Positions 1-11,651 of a stretch of 64,000 nt of DNA are shown piece after piece. Numbering within the stretch: the first letter of the stretch is position 1; each line of letters opens with the position of its first letter. The translations under genes were made by a program, and so were the position numbers. Source of the DNA: Plicaturopsis crispa FD-325 SS-3 (taxonomy: Eukaryota; Basidiomycota; Agaricomycetes; Amylocorticiales; Amylocorticiaceae); assembly GCA_000827205.1 (NCBI GenBank), contig KN832555.1, positions 1,538,893 through 1,602,892 of the forward strand, written 5' to 3'. The notes below the pieces were generated by a model that saw nothing but the letters and a program-made list of their open reading frames with translations, was not told where the DNA came from and searched no databases.

Positions 1-3000
1 CCAGTTATCAAATAGTCGTAAATATGGTGTCCAATACAGGTTAACAAAATTTTCAGATTTATAGTGGTCGCCCCCTCCTATCAAGTAGCTCATAACTTGT
101 TGATGAGATATTTCTTGTCGACCCATCAGACCATTTACGATGGTAACTAAAGCAGAAGATTTTTTGGGTTCTCCAGCAATTATATTAACACTATTTGATT
201 GTGTAGCTGTTTTTTTGATGGCGTATTGGAGTGCAGCCAAACCAATATGTGCAGGTAAAGAAGGTTTTGTAATATAGTCAGTCACATAGTAAAGTAGGGC
301 TTTAGCAGCTTCACCTGATCCAATGAATTTTAGATCAATATTACATTGTAAGAGAAAAATGACAAGATCATTATAAGCTGCTATACGGGGATGGAATCTA
401 CGGAGAACAATTGATTTAGTTTCTTCATCGATATATGTAAGCTCATTTGTACAACCATTCATGCGCATTCTACAGTGCTTATCTTGATCTTGTTTTTTAG
501 GAGGTCCTCCTTTCAAGTATTTCCAACAAGTTGCATTATGGACGTGCCAATTATATGATTTCACAATTTCATTTACAAATGTGATATAGCTGCGGTCAAA
601 GTCGCTAGGGGACAGAAGTCTAATTGATGGTTGTGGTATTGTCCCAGGATGAGGATCATCATTTGGATTGCCTCTCTTAGGTTTTGGAAGAGGAACACCA
701 CTAACTTCCTGAACTATCTCATTGCTACCCAAAAACTCACATTTGATAATGCTCTCTAACCAAGATATCATTGACTCTCTATAATGAATTGATTGAGCCA
801 TCCGGTCACGTAAACCTTGAGGGGATGGATGACCATGGAGCCAGATTAGCATATGAAGATGAAGACTGCCTTTTCCTTGTGCTTCTACTGTAGCGTAATA
901 GCCTATGCACTTTCCAAATAAACCGTTTTCATCATGTCCATAGCGTAGTACAACATCAATAAACTTAGTGACTATTTTATCAAAGAATAATGCACAGGCA
1001 GCGGGGTTATCAGCAACAATTAGCCGCCTTTTCCATTCATCAAGATCATCTCCTCTTAATGAATCTTGCACATCAATATTCTCGCCACTAAACAGTCTGA
1101 CAATTGGATGTTTAACATCAGATGGATTGAGAGTTAAAAATAAAGTTGCAGTCCCATAGTAATTCATCATTGCTCTGATTTCATTCCTTAGCTTTACTTT
1201 ATATGCAGCGGTCCCAGGAATATTATGGCCAATAAGGTTAACACGGCCCAATAAATTTAAGATTTGTTTTTCTGCAGGAAATATAGGCTTATACATAGGA
1301 TTGTCTTTAAGTCGTATCTCTAGACGGGACAATTCATTTATATCCACACTCAGTAGCTCTTGAGTAATATTATCATGTTTATCATTTGAAACAGTGAACC
1401 GAACATTATCAAAAATTGATTTCTTTTGAATGATATTATAATATACAAAAGCAAATTCTGGGTCACGTTCAAATGCAGTACCTTCCATCATCAGCATGTG
1501 TGTCAGTTGATCCTCTAATGTGAGCGGTAATCTTCGTCGTGGTTCATGAAACCCGCCTATCCCCCAAGGATCCAAATGCGGGAACAGCCATGATAAGAGA
1601 CTTGGGTTACGAAAGTCTGGGACAAGCTTGCTTCCAGCAGTAGATTGTATATATTTGTTTCCTTGTAAGCAGTGAGCTAAAGCTCTAGATTTCATTTGCA
1701 TATAACTAGCACTGCTAGAATCTCCTGCTGTAAAAGCAACATTTTCCATCAAGAATCCATCTCCTGTAGAAGGTAAAGATTCAATATCATTTCGTGTTGA
1801 ATAATCGGCTGTTGCACTATCTATAGCATTATTTGAAGGAAGATGTCCTATTTCTATAGAGCATGGTATACCTTCATCATCTATAGTAGATTCTTGTTCA
1901 AACATTCCATCAAGATTCTCTTGGCTAAATCCCTTGAAAACATCGTCAATAGCATAATGAGGATTATGCTGTATCAAGAATTGTACCATTGTCTTAACTC
2001 TGCTTCTTCGTATCAATACAGGACTTAACTTTTTGATACTCTCTAAAGATGGTTTTTCTGAACCAACAAATATAGCACATATAGTATCTGCAATAGTACT
2101 TGGTGAAGCTGGAAGAACAGTGTTTACATGTGTGACATCTTGTGGCATAACCATCACATTTCCTCGGATAAAGCGTTGTTGGTATTTAATTCCCCCCGTA
2201 GTGTGTAAATGTGGCTCTTGGTTGACAAGTTCAGATACACGCAAACATATTTTGCTTGAACGAGCTCTTGAGGCAAGCACTTTGTCAAATATTGTGGATG
2301 CGGCAAAAGCATTTTTTACATTTTCAGGCACACTTTCAGTACCATAGTAAAGCCAGTTAGCAAGTGCATGTTTAGGCATTTGAGACAAATTGACTACTTT
2401 ATCATAGCATGTTTTACACATATGCATGTAACTCAAAGCATTTGTGTCATCAAGACCTTTGGGATGCAGTATTGCTCGCTGATAAACAGCAAAATTATAT
2501 GTTTTAGGGAGACATCCAGAAGGTAACTCATCATTCCTTAGGACAGTTAGATTAACACAAGATGCATGAATACTTAACATATCTGTAGTTATGGTTTTTG
2601 CGGCACAGACTGCACATGCACGTCTGCAAAGATGAGAGTTTCCCATTGTATCCTGCCATTCTTGAATGATAGCATGTTTAGATTCATCTTCTAGTATTTT
2701 CAAATGAGTTGTATCAAGTTCGTCTTCCGTAAAATTCGGTGCAGGCAAGTCAATTTCATCGATCTCAGAATCTCCATCATTGAATTCCTTATCCTCTGGC
2801 AGTACAATAACAGGGACCATATGTTGTACCATCCTAGGTATCACTCTTTTTCGAGGTTTAGATAGCACATGGAAGACATAAACAGACATATTACATGATA
2901 TATCTCTGCAAGAATGATTCATCAGTAATTTGTGCATTGCAGACATAGTATTTGAAGCGACAACTCTGATACCATGAGTTTTGCAAAGACTTATATAATC

Positions 3001-3728
3001 TGCACGTTTATAATATACAAAGGACTTCAGCAATGTCTTTATATCTACATCAAGCACTAGATAAGAATCTCTATCATTAACAAATGCTGTTGGGCAACTT
3101 TGCATATTTGAATAATGCATGTAGAATTCATAATTAGTGTTAAGTACCACTAACTTAACACCTTGGATGGACCCATGAATGATACTGTCTTTATAATTTC
3201 AATCAGAGTTAATTGCAATTATGTTATTTCAAATTTTTAGTTTATTTTTGAAGGCATCAAGGTAAAAAGTTATAATAGTATCAGCAACTATAGTCTAATG
3301 TAATCTGTAGACCACTTACCTGCTCTATGGTGACTAGTGGTATTAGACAAAATATGGTTTGGTTGCCTGCCTACAAGTTGACACATACTTCAGTTGAGAA
3401 TAACTAACCAGAATAGTGACAACACACCTTGTACATGATCTAGAGCTTCTTCCATATTGTTCAAGTTTAAAGGCTCTCCAATGGAAGTAGTACCTAGACT
3501 ACTACCACCTAGATTTGGCATAGTATGTCTAGTACTTCCTTGGTCTGAATATTTTTGTAGATGTTGAATAACATGTAATTGAGATTGGTAGATGGGTGAC
3601 TCACCAAGTACATGACCAACACTATTAAACGAGTCAGTGCACTCTGTGTTGAGAGGTACACTGGGGAAAACTGTATAAGTCCCAGAAGGACTTGATGTCA
3701 CATTCTGAACTCGAAATGATGTAAACAT
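1..3728 (-). mobile_element. Helitron transposase, N-terminal and Rep part (runs off the left edge)
   Basis: The minus strand reads open from about 3188 down to base 1 and encodes the Rep part of a Helitron RepHel protein, a rolling-circle DNA transposase. Visible in order: Cys-rich zinc-finger-like pairs (CRRACAVC near 2620; HMCKTC near 2420), the conserved block before Rep, the HUH motif in SLHLHMLIWLHGHPSP (near 820-870), and the tyrosine motif YYVTDYITK (near 270-290). The helicase half lies beyond the window. A phase-consistent start is exons 3428-3728, 3320-3370 and 1-3188, with the first in-frame ATG at 3726-3728. The first exon is inferred, not recognised. The region is clearly AT-richer than what follows. 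The 5' TC terminus, which would lie to the right, was not located. Family certain; N-terminal exons moderate. Confidence 0.88.
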
Positions 3729-4559
3729 TTGCAAACAGTAAATCTGTATGAATGTTTGTGTTAATTATTTCAAAATTTATGCACAGGACAGACTGAATTT
3801 ACCAATGTTGAGGCAGTATGACAGGGTGGAGAGAAGAGAGGGTTTGCTGTGTTATATGCTGTGCTATATAGAGTGTTTGACTGCAAGGTCAAGCTGACTT
3901 TCTATATAGGAGATGCACTAGAACTGTCGCATGAAATAGAGCCATAATGGCACCATATGTAATCGTGGGCTTGATTGCACAAGGTCTGGTAATTTGCCAT
4001 ACTTGAGTCATATTCCTGTATATGACACAATATGACACCCCTTTGGCTTACCTTGAAATCTCCAACCCTAGGCACAACAGTATGTCCAGAGTAGCATGTC
4101 GATATGTAGGATGGTTGTGCCTCGATGGCAACAATAAGCGCCACATGTGTGAGAGGGCAATGGCGGGACACAGCGGTCTAACAGTAGAAGCGTGACTGGT
4201 TCAGTGTCAAGTTGATAGCCGCTTTGCTACCTCGAATGTGCCGCAGTATTAGAGACTATCACAAGGCGCACAAGCACCGGGTCCGGAGTCTGTAGGGTGA
4301 TGGTGTCGACATATCTGGTCAGGGACAACCAATTAGCTGACAAGAAATAAATTTAATGGAGAGTGCAAGAGAATAAGCGGGTGCGTGTTCGCTTGGGTGT
4401 GTAGCGAGCGCCGCCATCGATTTAGCGCAAACGAAGCCATCAGCGACTGTATTAGACGATGTTCGACGCAGGCGCGAGGTTGGACGTGGGCGAGGTGGCA
4501 GATATGTCCGAATCGCGCCGTTGGTGTCCGGACCACTGCTGCTGATGCATGGGATGGCG
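3729..4559. other. Helitron upstream flank, no gene recognised
   Basis: This stretch lies upstream of the minus-strand Helitron gene. Base composition shifts from AT-rich to balanced at roughly 4150-4300, so the Helitron end probably lies there, but no terminus could be fixed. Short open frames on both strands lack any recognisable motif. Confidence 0.4.
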
Positions 4560-4565
4560 CCGGCG

Positions 4566-5095
4566 CAGGGCACAAGTGGCTCGAGACGCGGTGTACTGAG
4601 TTCCTGACGCCCCTTTTGTCGCGCATACTCTGAAAACAGTCAGCAGGGCAAAAGTGGCTCGAGAAGCCGTGCACTGACCTTCATACTCGAGCGCCGCTTC
4701 GCGTTCCTGACGCCCCTTTTGTCGCGCATACTCTGAAAACAGTCAGCAGGGCACAGGTGGCTCGAGAAGCCGTGCACTGACCTTCGTACGCGAGCGTCGC
4801 TTCGCGTTCCTGACGCCTCTTTTGTCGCGCATACTCTGAAAACAGTCAGCAGGGCACAAGTGGCTCGAGAAGCCGTGGACTGACCTTCGTACGCTGACGC
4901 CTCTTTTGTCGCGCATACTCTGAAAACAGTCAGCAGGGCACAAGTGGCTCGAGACGCGGTGTACTGAGTTCCTAACGCCCCTTTTGTCGCGCATACTCTG
5001 AAAACAGTCAGCAGGGCACAGGTGGCTCGAGATGCCGTGGACTAACCTTCACACTCGAGCGCCGCTTCGCGTTCCTGACGCGCCTTCTCCTTCGA
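4566..5095. repeat. Minisatellite with 78-103 bp units
   Basis: The core GCAGGGCACAAGTGGCTCGA recurs, and the phrase CAGCAGGGC starts at 4641, 4744, 4847, 4931 and 5009, giving spacings of 103, 103, 84 and 78 bp. The shorter units lack a CGAGCGCCGCTTCGCGTTC-like segment. About five and a half copies are present, a few substitutions apart. Open frames through it on the minus strand are repeat artefacts. The unit is far longer than a CRISPR repeat and there are no unique spacers. Confidence 0.9.
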
Positions 5096-5270
5096 GCGTC
5101 ACGCAATTGTAACGGCTGAGACCGATGCAAACGGCCGCGTCCCTGGAAGTGAGTATTGGTCTTCTTAGGCTACAGAGATGTCAGCGATAATGAAGAATAT
5201 GCGTGGAAAGAACCGAGGATTTTATGGCATACGGACATCGCGGATATGTTCAATGCCAGTTCAATACAAT

Positions 5271-5706
5271 GACGGTCGATGATGTGCGGATGGTGAAATG
5301 CATCGCCAGCTGGCGGCAGAGAACTAACAGGTACGCCTATCGAGCGGAGGCGGTGTTTCTACGTTTTGAAGCGGAGATCACTGTCGGAGGAGGAGGAGGA
5401 GGAGCCGCCGACTCGAACATTGCGTCGGCTCTGCTGCCTTGGCTAGATAAGGTGCGTAGGCATAAGATGCGTCGATAAGGGAGGTTGCATTGACATTGAA
5501 GTCTGTAATGACGGTCGATGATGTGCGGATGGTGCCAGAGAACTGACAGGTACGCGTATCGAGCGGCGGTATTTCGACATTCTGAAGCGGAGATACCCTC
5601 GGAGGACCTAACGCGTAACTGCCGACTCGAACATTGCGTCGGCTCTGCCTCCTTGGCCAGATACGGTGCCTAGGGATAGGGATAAGATGCGTAGATAAGG
5701 GAGGTT
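5271..5706. repeat. Two-copy degenerate tandem duplication
   Basis: A segment beginning GACGGTCGATGATGTGCGGA at 5271-5486 is repeated at 5510-5706. Both end in GATAAGGGAGGTT. The second copy lacks a short internal stretch and the GGA-triplet run present in the first, so the copies are old and diverged. No conserved reading frame spans both. Confidence 0.85.
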
Positions 5707-6001
5707 AGAAGCTTGGCCTCGCATATCATGAATCGGATTATGACCTCCGGATCCGACGCGTCGACGCCACAAAGCAAAGGTGGCGCGCTTTTCACCGAGC
5801 CTTACAGCGAAGTCCGATTTCGAGTCAGTCTCATTCTTGTGATTTCGATATGACTTAGAAGTCCGTTATCCCGAGGTAAGTACAGTAGCACCTCTCAGAG
5901 AGTTCGTTTTGACTGAAACGTGGGAATGGCAATGCGTGTGGTAGCATAAATACGAGGGCGACCATGCAATGATACTCCTGCAAACAGCCTGTGTTGTCAT
6001 T
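5707..6001. other. Upstream region of the RNR2-like gene
   Basis: About 295 bp lie between the degenerate repeat and the chosen start of the ribonucleotide reductase gene. No TATA box stands out. An in-frame ATG at 5969 could extend the protein by eleven residues. Confidence 0.4.
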
Positions 6002-7286
6002 ATGGCCAACGTCGACGATAAAGATCCAATCCTCCGTCCAAGCCTCGACAGGTTCGTTCTGTTTCCGATTAAGTATGATCAGGTAGGTGATACTGTTACT
6101 GCACTGGGATGCATGACCGCTGATTTTTCTTCGAGATTTGGCAGATGTACAAACAGGCGGAAGCTTCCTTTTGGACCGCAGAAGAAATAGATCTCTCATC
6201 CGACGTTCTCGACTGGAGGACAAAGCTTACCAGCAACGAGAGGCGCTTCGTATCTCACATCCTCGCATTTTTCGCTGGGTCTGATGGTATTGTGAACGAG
6301 AATCTGGTGTTCCGCTTTGCGGCGGAAGTACAGATTCCGGAGGCGCGCTGTTTTTATGGCTTCCAAATCATGATGTGAGTACTCTGATTACAAGTTATCG
6401 GTCTGTGCAATAGGAAATGACCTCTCGCGCAGGGAAAATATTCACTCCGAGACATATTCTCTTATCCTTACGTCGCTTATTACGGATGCACCCGAACGTA
6501 CTCGATTATTGAACTCCATCAGTAGCATTCCGACTATCAAAGCCAAAGCCGATTGGAGTATTCGCTGGATAGAGGATACGACTGCACCTTTCTCGATTCG
6601 ACTTGTCGCATTTGCGGCTGTTGAAGGAATATTTTTCTCGTCTTCGTTTGCTGCTATCTTCTGGTTGAAGAAACGTGGTCTTATGCCGGGGTTGACTTTC
6701 TCCAACGAACTTATCTCCCGAGATGAAGGGCTTCACACAGAGTTTGCTTGCAGGCTTCATGATCATCTCGTTGACAAGTCAGGCAGTGATACCGTGCGGC
6801 AGATCATCTCGGAGGCGGTCGTACTTGAGAAAGCATTTAGCCAAGGTTAGTTCGCTATCATTATAACCGCGATGCGTGGACCTTGGCTGAGATATTCGCT
6901 TAGATGCTCTCGCGATTCCTATTATTGGACTAAATGCTTCATTGATGGATGTCTATATCGAATATGTTGCAAACAGATTACTTTCCTTACTGGACCAGCC
7001 GCCGCTGTATGATGTCGTCGAGAATCCAGTGAGCACTTCATGGTTCTCATACCCTGACAATCAATGGGACTGACCGGAATATGTAGCTTCCATTCATGGA
7101 GTTGATCTCTCTTGAGGGGAAGACAAATTTCTTCGAGCGCCGCGTCTCCGAGTACAAGAAATATGGGATAAATACACAAAGCTCGGTATTTGATGCCACT
7201 ACTCATAAAACTTTGTAAGTCTCAAGCACACTATGTAGTGTTCGATGCTGATATATTTCGGTAGCTCTGTCCATGAAGATTTCTGA
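6002..7286 (+). CDS. RNR2: Ribonucleotide reductase small subunit (R2, class I)
   Basis: R2 houses the diiron centre and tyrosyl radical that drive reduction of ribonucleotides to deoxyribonucleotides with R1. Exons are 6002-6082, 6145-6374, 6433-6845, 6904-7028, 7087-7214 and 7265-7286; phases add up to 332 aa. All catalytic residues are visible: Asp in SDGIVNENL; Glu, His and radical Tyr in ENIHSETY; Glu in AAVEGIFF; Glu and His in SRDEGLH. The C-terminal tail SVHEDF is the R1-docking peptide. Fungal R2 proteins are usually near 390-420 aa, so this copy has a short N-terminus; an in-frame ATG at 5969 adds only 11 aa and an upstream exon is possible. It sits among accessory genes and repeats, so it may be a second copy, but the sequence shows no damage. 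Family assignment is firm. Confidence 0.96.
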
Positions 7287-7874
7287 TATATGTCCGCACG
7301 ACGTAACACGGCACTATCCGTTAGATATGATACGTTTGTTGGGTAGCTTTGTAACCAGACACGAATGTCAATGTATGTATAGAAAGACGTCGCGAACGTG
7401 GGTTGATGAACGGCACGGGGCATCATTGCAAAAAGCAGCGCCGCCGACATTTGTGAAGAGGAGATGAAGACTCTACATGCAAGCGCAAGCGTCCCCGTAC
7501 CGTGTTGCCACAGTATCCAAACAACGCGAAACAACGCCACAGCCTTAGAGCTCCCCGACGCCCTATTCCACCACGAAAGCCTCAGTCCGTACTGCCGACT
7601 CGGGAAGGCACGTAGAAATCGTGTCCGCGTGTCGCACCTCCGTTAGATGGCTCCTGACTGGTTAGTGAATTTATTCTACTTACAATACTCTGATTTCGCG
7701 TTTTGACTGGATTCCAAGCTTCGCAGCTCAGCTCCATCGAAATTGACGCAAGTAGATCGGATAAAGACCGGATTTTATGATTTTCGTGGGTCGTGAGTAC
7801 GACATTCAGGCCAGATTAACATGTGTATGCCCACCGGGTCTGTGCTCACTTAATATTCGTAGTTAGTTGTCGCA
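7287..7874. other. Intergenic, nothing recognised
   Basis: No frame in this interval shows a recognisable domain or phase-consistent splicing. Short frames on both strands exist. The RNR2-like 3' end is immediately to the left. Confidence 0.4.
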
Positions 7875-8173
7875 GGGCCTACTGTCGTGCGACACAGAAG
7901 TTCCAGGACTGGCCCGACGTTCCCGGACTGCTCAATCGAACTGTGGACCGCACACGAGATATGGGCGAAAGACGATGCAACCAAGCACGCAATGATGCGC
8001 GATTACTATCTAGATTTCCGAGCCAAGATCTACCGCGGTGAGTCACTTCAGTGAAGTATCTGCCTACAGACGGTCAGCTGAGTGGGAAGCGCTGTCTGCC
8101 CTTTCTAGACACCGAGAAATATCGCACAATCTGCACTGCATTCCCACCAGAATCAAGTTTCTGGCGCCGATGA
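7875..8173 (+). CDS. Possible 3' part of an unrecognised gene
   Basis: A frame reading ...ELWTAHEIWAKDDATKHAM and ...RDYYLDFRAKIYR ends at a GTGAGT site at 8038. A splice to either an acceptor at 8069 (ending ...PPESSFWRR, stop 8171-8173) or one at 8077 (stop near 8256) keeps the frame open. Both introns would be unusually short (32 or 40 nt) for this genome. No start or family was found, so this may be a remnant. Confidence 0.25.
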
Positions 8174-8291
8174 TCGGTTTCTTGTTTCAGTACGTGTTCC
8201 TGCTCGTTATCAGGCTGGCCCTTGCACCATACGGCCATTTGTGGGAGATAGCCTGAACCTTTAAAGAAGGAAGGGGAATGGCAAGGTTGGG

Positions 8292-9528
8292 ATGCAAAAC
8301 ACCATGGATGCACCCCTTAGTCGCTTATCTTTCGAATCTACTATGCTTGTTTCTTCGCATTCGCGGAGAATTATCGATCGTGTTCTTTCTTTTTGCTCGC
8401 CGGTGGATATCTATGCTATGCGTCGTACTAACAAAGCCATTGGTAGTGCAACCAGTGCATACATCCGCACAGTCTGGGACCTTGACTTGTTCTTGACTCC
8501 GTGGTTCGCCGATCCTCAACAGTTTCGAGACGTTCTTCGACAGTGTAACGGTTTCGTATCCGGGTCTCAAGTTGTTCAGTTCTTCGGACGGACGGAATAC
8601 TCCGACAGCGATTTCGATCTGTATGTGCCCGCAGAGACCGCGATGGCGATGGGATGCTACCTTTTGTCCCTCGGCTACACGTTTCAACCCAGAGGCTTCG
8701 ACATGCCCGACTTCTATTCGACTGCCAGGATATTGGGCGCGGAGATCAAGTTCGACTTCCGAAAACATCGTCGCTTTTTCGAACGGCGCGACGATTACGG
8801 CGACCCCAACATCATTCGAGTCTACTATTTCTTACACTCGGATCGCAAACGAGAGCTGCAGATCATTGTTTCTCGACACCGCAATCCGCTGTGGATCGTT
8901 ATGTGCCACCATTCAAGTAAGTCTGCAGCTGCCCGGGTATCTATTTCGTTAATACGTTATTTTACAGCGGCGGTCATGAATTTCTTCACCTGGGACAGAG
9001 CCGTCTCTTTATTCCCTCGATCGACTTTTGTCGATTACGTAGGGTTTCTCGCCAAGGGACGTTATAGCACCACTATCCGTGACTCTCTGTGTCCATGGGT
9101 GGTGAAATGGTTACGGCGTGGTTTCATACTCGTCAGCAATGAGGACGATTTTCCACATTTGAAATCAGTCAGAGGTCATCGCCGGGTATACGACAAAAAA
9201 TCGTGGATAGTCCGCTGTGAACGTCGCGGTGCGTACACCTTAATGTGAACTTCTTTGGTCCCCAGGTAATCCCATACGTTGGGCACAGATACACACGGTG
9301 ACAATATTGGTCTTGTCGAAACGAACCTCGCGTTTGAAGTGATACGTCCCCCTATGGAAACCGTGTTCAGTGCGAGTGGAGAAGCGGCAATTCAGATCAT
9401 TTCGCCCAGTTTTTCGGAGTAAGTCCTTATATATTGGCTACGAATAGGACGTGGATCTCTTATTGATTATCGGTAGAGCGCGACTCGATTGGCTCTACGA
9501 GGACGCTCCGGAGGAAGAACTTATCTGA
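8292..9528 (+). CDS. F-box-like protein with nucleotidyltransferase-like motif (paralog A)
   Basis: Exons 8292-8916, 8968-9228, 9289-9418 and 9477-9528 give 355 aa with consistent phases; a second ATG at 8304 is equally possible. Residues about 25-50 (RIIDRVLSFCSPVDIYAMR) resemble an F-box. Residues about 85-115 contain SGSQVVQFFGRTEYSDSDFD, whose G-S followed about 14 residues later by D-x-D resembles the nucleotidyltransferase-fold signature. The block AVMNFFTWDRAVSLFPRSTF is shared with the gene at 17631-18501. The family has no assigned function that I recognise; the enzymatic reading is inference from one motif. Confidence is high that it is a gene, low on activity. Confidence 0.8.
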
Positions 9529-11079
9529 CCTCTACTGCGAGGTAAGAGGTAAGTGTCTCGATATGCGGTTGAAAATTGTGGACTCATTGTCTTATCAACT
9601 TCCTCCCTCCCCAACCTCGTGTTTCAGGGTCATGTGGCAGTTGATTTACATACCGGGCCTGTACAATATTTTCTGGATGAAGTTTGAAGCAGCTGGACAC
9701 AATGAAACGCGGCACATCTGTAAAATTTCGAGTGTTACTGTTGACTTGGATTTGTTGAAGAGACCATGGCGCGGCTGGGTATAATTACAGGTTAGCTCTA
9801 CCACGACTAGTACTGTCCACGGGTGGCAGAGTGGGTCGGGCGTCATCGTTGACTCGCCGTTGCTCGGGATTGTCGGCTGGCGCAGATTGTTGTGACGCAA
9901 TAGAGGGTACTGCTCGGTGGAACCACGGTACAGGTGTGAGAGACATGGGCAGTCGATATGATAGGCACACCAAGCCGAACGGAGCTCGGTCGCTGAGGTA
10001 GGACCTCCGACTCGGTGCTGGCGGCAGGCGCGCATGGGTGCGTTGGCTACAAAACATTCGGTGTCATTCAAATCATCGGCGTAGGCCTGTCGGTCGTGGT
10101 GTATTTAGGAATACGTCCAGGTCGCGCTCAGCGCGAGCCATTCGGTGGACGATTAGACAGTACGCAGGACGAATAAACATCTGTAACGGACGCTGCCGTT
10201 TGCGTATGATAAAAGTGTTGTCAATTAATGCTTCAACGGTAAAAGGAACAGAATGAAATCTAAATTCATACAGATTGTAAAGGTGTGACATGGATAGAAC
10301 CCCGGTGCGGGTATGTCGACACTTCTGGGAGGTGGAGCAGTCACAGGCCCAAGTCCGCCGTAGATACTGCACGGAAAGGTTTCCCGTGCCACAGATCGTG
10401 GAGCATGTCTCCTCCAAAGCGGCCGTTAGGGAGCTTCACCCCGGAGTGTTGTTCGACAACAACTCCTGCGCAGAGGCATAAGCTGATTGATCAGCCTCAA
10501 CGTCGGCCAAAACTGTAACATTCTAGGGCGTACCAGTTCTACCAAATTCCACCGTGTTCGGTCGTTCGCCAGCCGGATGGCACATCCCATGAAGTGGTGA
10601 GGTCAACCATAGGACTGCATGAGTGATTCCAGCGTGTAGAAGACTTGTTATTCCATTGTACTTCGAAGCAGTAAAGTAGAGAAAACAGAAGTAGACACTG
10701 AGAAGTAAAGAAATTGAGTCGGCCAGACGGCGGTGGTGGCGTCAGTGAGACAACGGCTGCCGCCGCACTCTGTTCCTTTGCTCGAGCCTAGCTACGTAAC
10801 AGACAGGCGATGCTCACTTGAAGCCGAGTAGCCCACAACGCGCCGTAATATATCCTAAAGCCGGTTTGTAACTCTCCGATAAGTAATTTCGTCAGACTTG
10901 ATACGCGTTGAATCGCATCTAGCTCGTACGAGGACATGAGAAACTCCATGCCGCGGGAGCGTATCTCGTAAATGGAACAGTCAGCCAAAACACAGATAGA
11001 CTATAACACTTCACATACCCGGGAACGTTCATACTGATCTTCACTGATTGCCCAGGAGGAAGTCTCAGAGTCTGCAGAT
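9529..11079. other. Long interval without a confident gene
   Basis: About 1.5 kb. Short open frames occur on both strands, the most protein-like being minus 10788-10988 (SIYEIRSRGMEFLMSSYELD), but no start, splice partner or family was found. The composition looks similar to flanking genes, so decayed genes are possible. Confidence 0.4.
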
Positions 11080-11651
11080 TTATAATATGTCATCTAAACT
11101 AGCCACAGAACCAGAAAGTACTAAGGAACGAACCATGCCACCATCTATTACTCCTCCTCTACGGCCTCCACTAGCCGGAAAAAGCCACGGCTACGATTTC
11201 AGTTCATCGTTGTATCAAATTTACCATAATTAAACAGTTCAGTATGTAGAATGACGTACCACTTCAAGTACCAAGTCTTCGTTAGGTCCGGAAGTGTCGG
11301 GAAGATCCTCCGCTCCTTCAGAAACCAACGACTACATGATCGGAATTGGTGAGACCACCGCTGCAACGAACGTTCAAAGAGTAACCTTACCTCGGAAACA
11401 CCTGTGTCACCCGTAGAATGCTCGAGGCTTATCGATATCGCCTCTGTTGCGCTTTCACTTGGTTTTGAAACGGACCTCTCTTGATCGGGCTCTCGTTTGA
11501 CGGATACCAGCGGATCAACGGTCCTTTGACGGGCACGGACCTCCGCGTACAGACGTCGTTGAACGAGACACCTAGCCGCCCAATTGTCCTCGAAGCGAGC
11601 GAAGAAGGGAAATTTTGAGTTTATCTGCGACCAAAAATTAGGAGACTCCAT
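11080..11651 (-). CDS. Small hypothetical protein, three exons
   Basis: Exons (in coding order) 11391-11651, 11260-11331 and 11080-11190 join in phase to 147 aa. Introns are 59 and 69 nt with standard borders. The N-terminus reads MESPNFWSQINSKFPFFARF and is rich in Trp, Phe and Arg; the middle is acidic and Ser-rich; the C-terminus is Gly-rich then hydrophobic. No known domain was recognised. The clean intron phases and codon pattern support a real gene. Function unknown. Confidence 0.65.

Noticed and set aside
4743-4994. Minus-strand frame made of repeated MRDKRGV-like units, suggesting a repeat protein
   Set aside because: It simply reads through the minisatellite; unit length is not always a multiple of three and no start or domain is shared.
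4566-5095. CRISPR-like array
   Set aside because: Units are about 100 bp with no unique spacers, and the host is a eukaryote.
8038-8256. Frame ending in a hydrophobic stretch (FQYVFLLVIRLALAPYG) as a membrane protein
   Set aside because: It depends on a 40-nt intron and has no supporting start or homologous motif; kept only as part of a low-confidence remnant.
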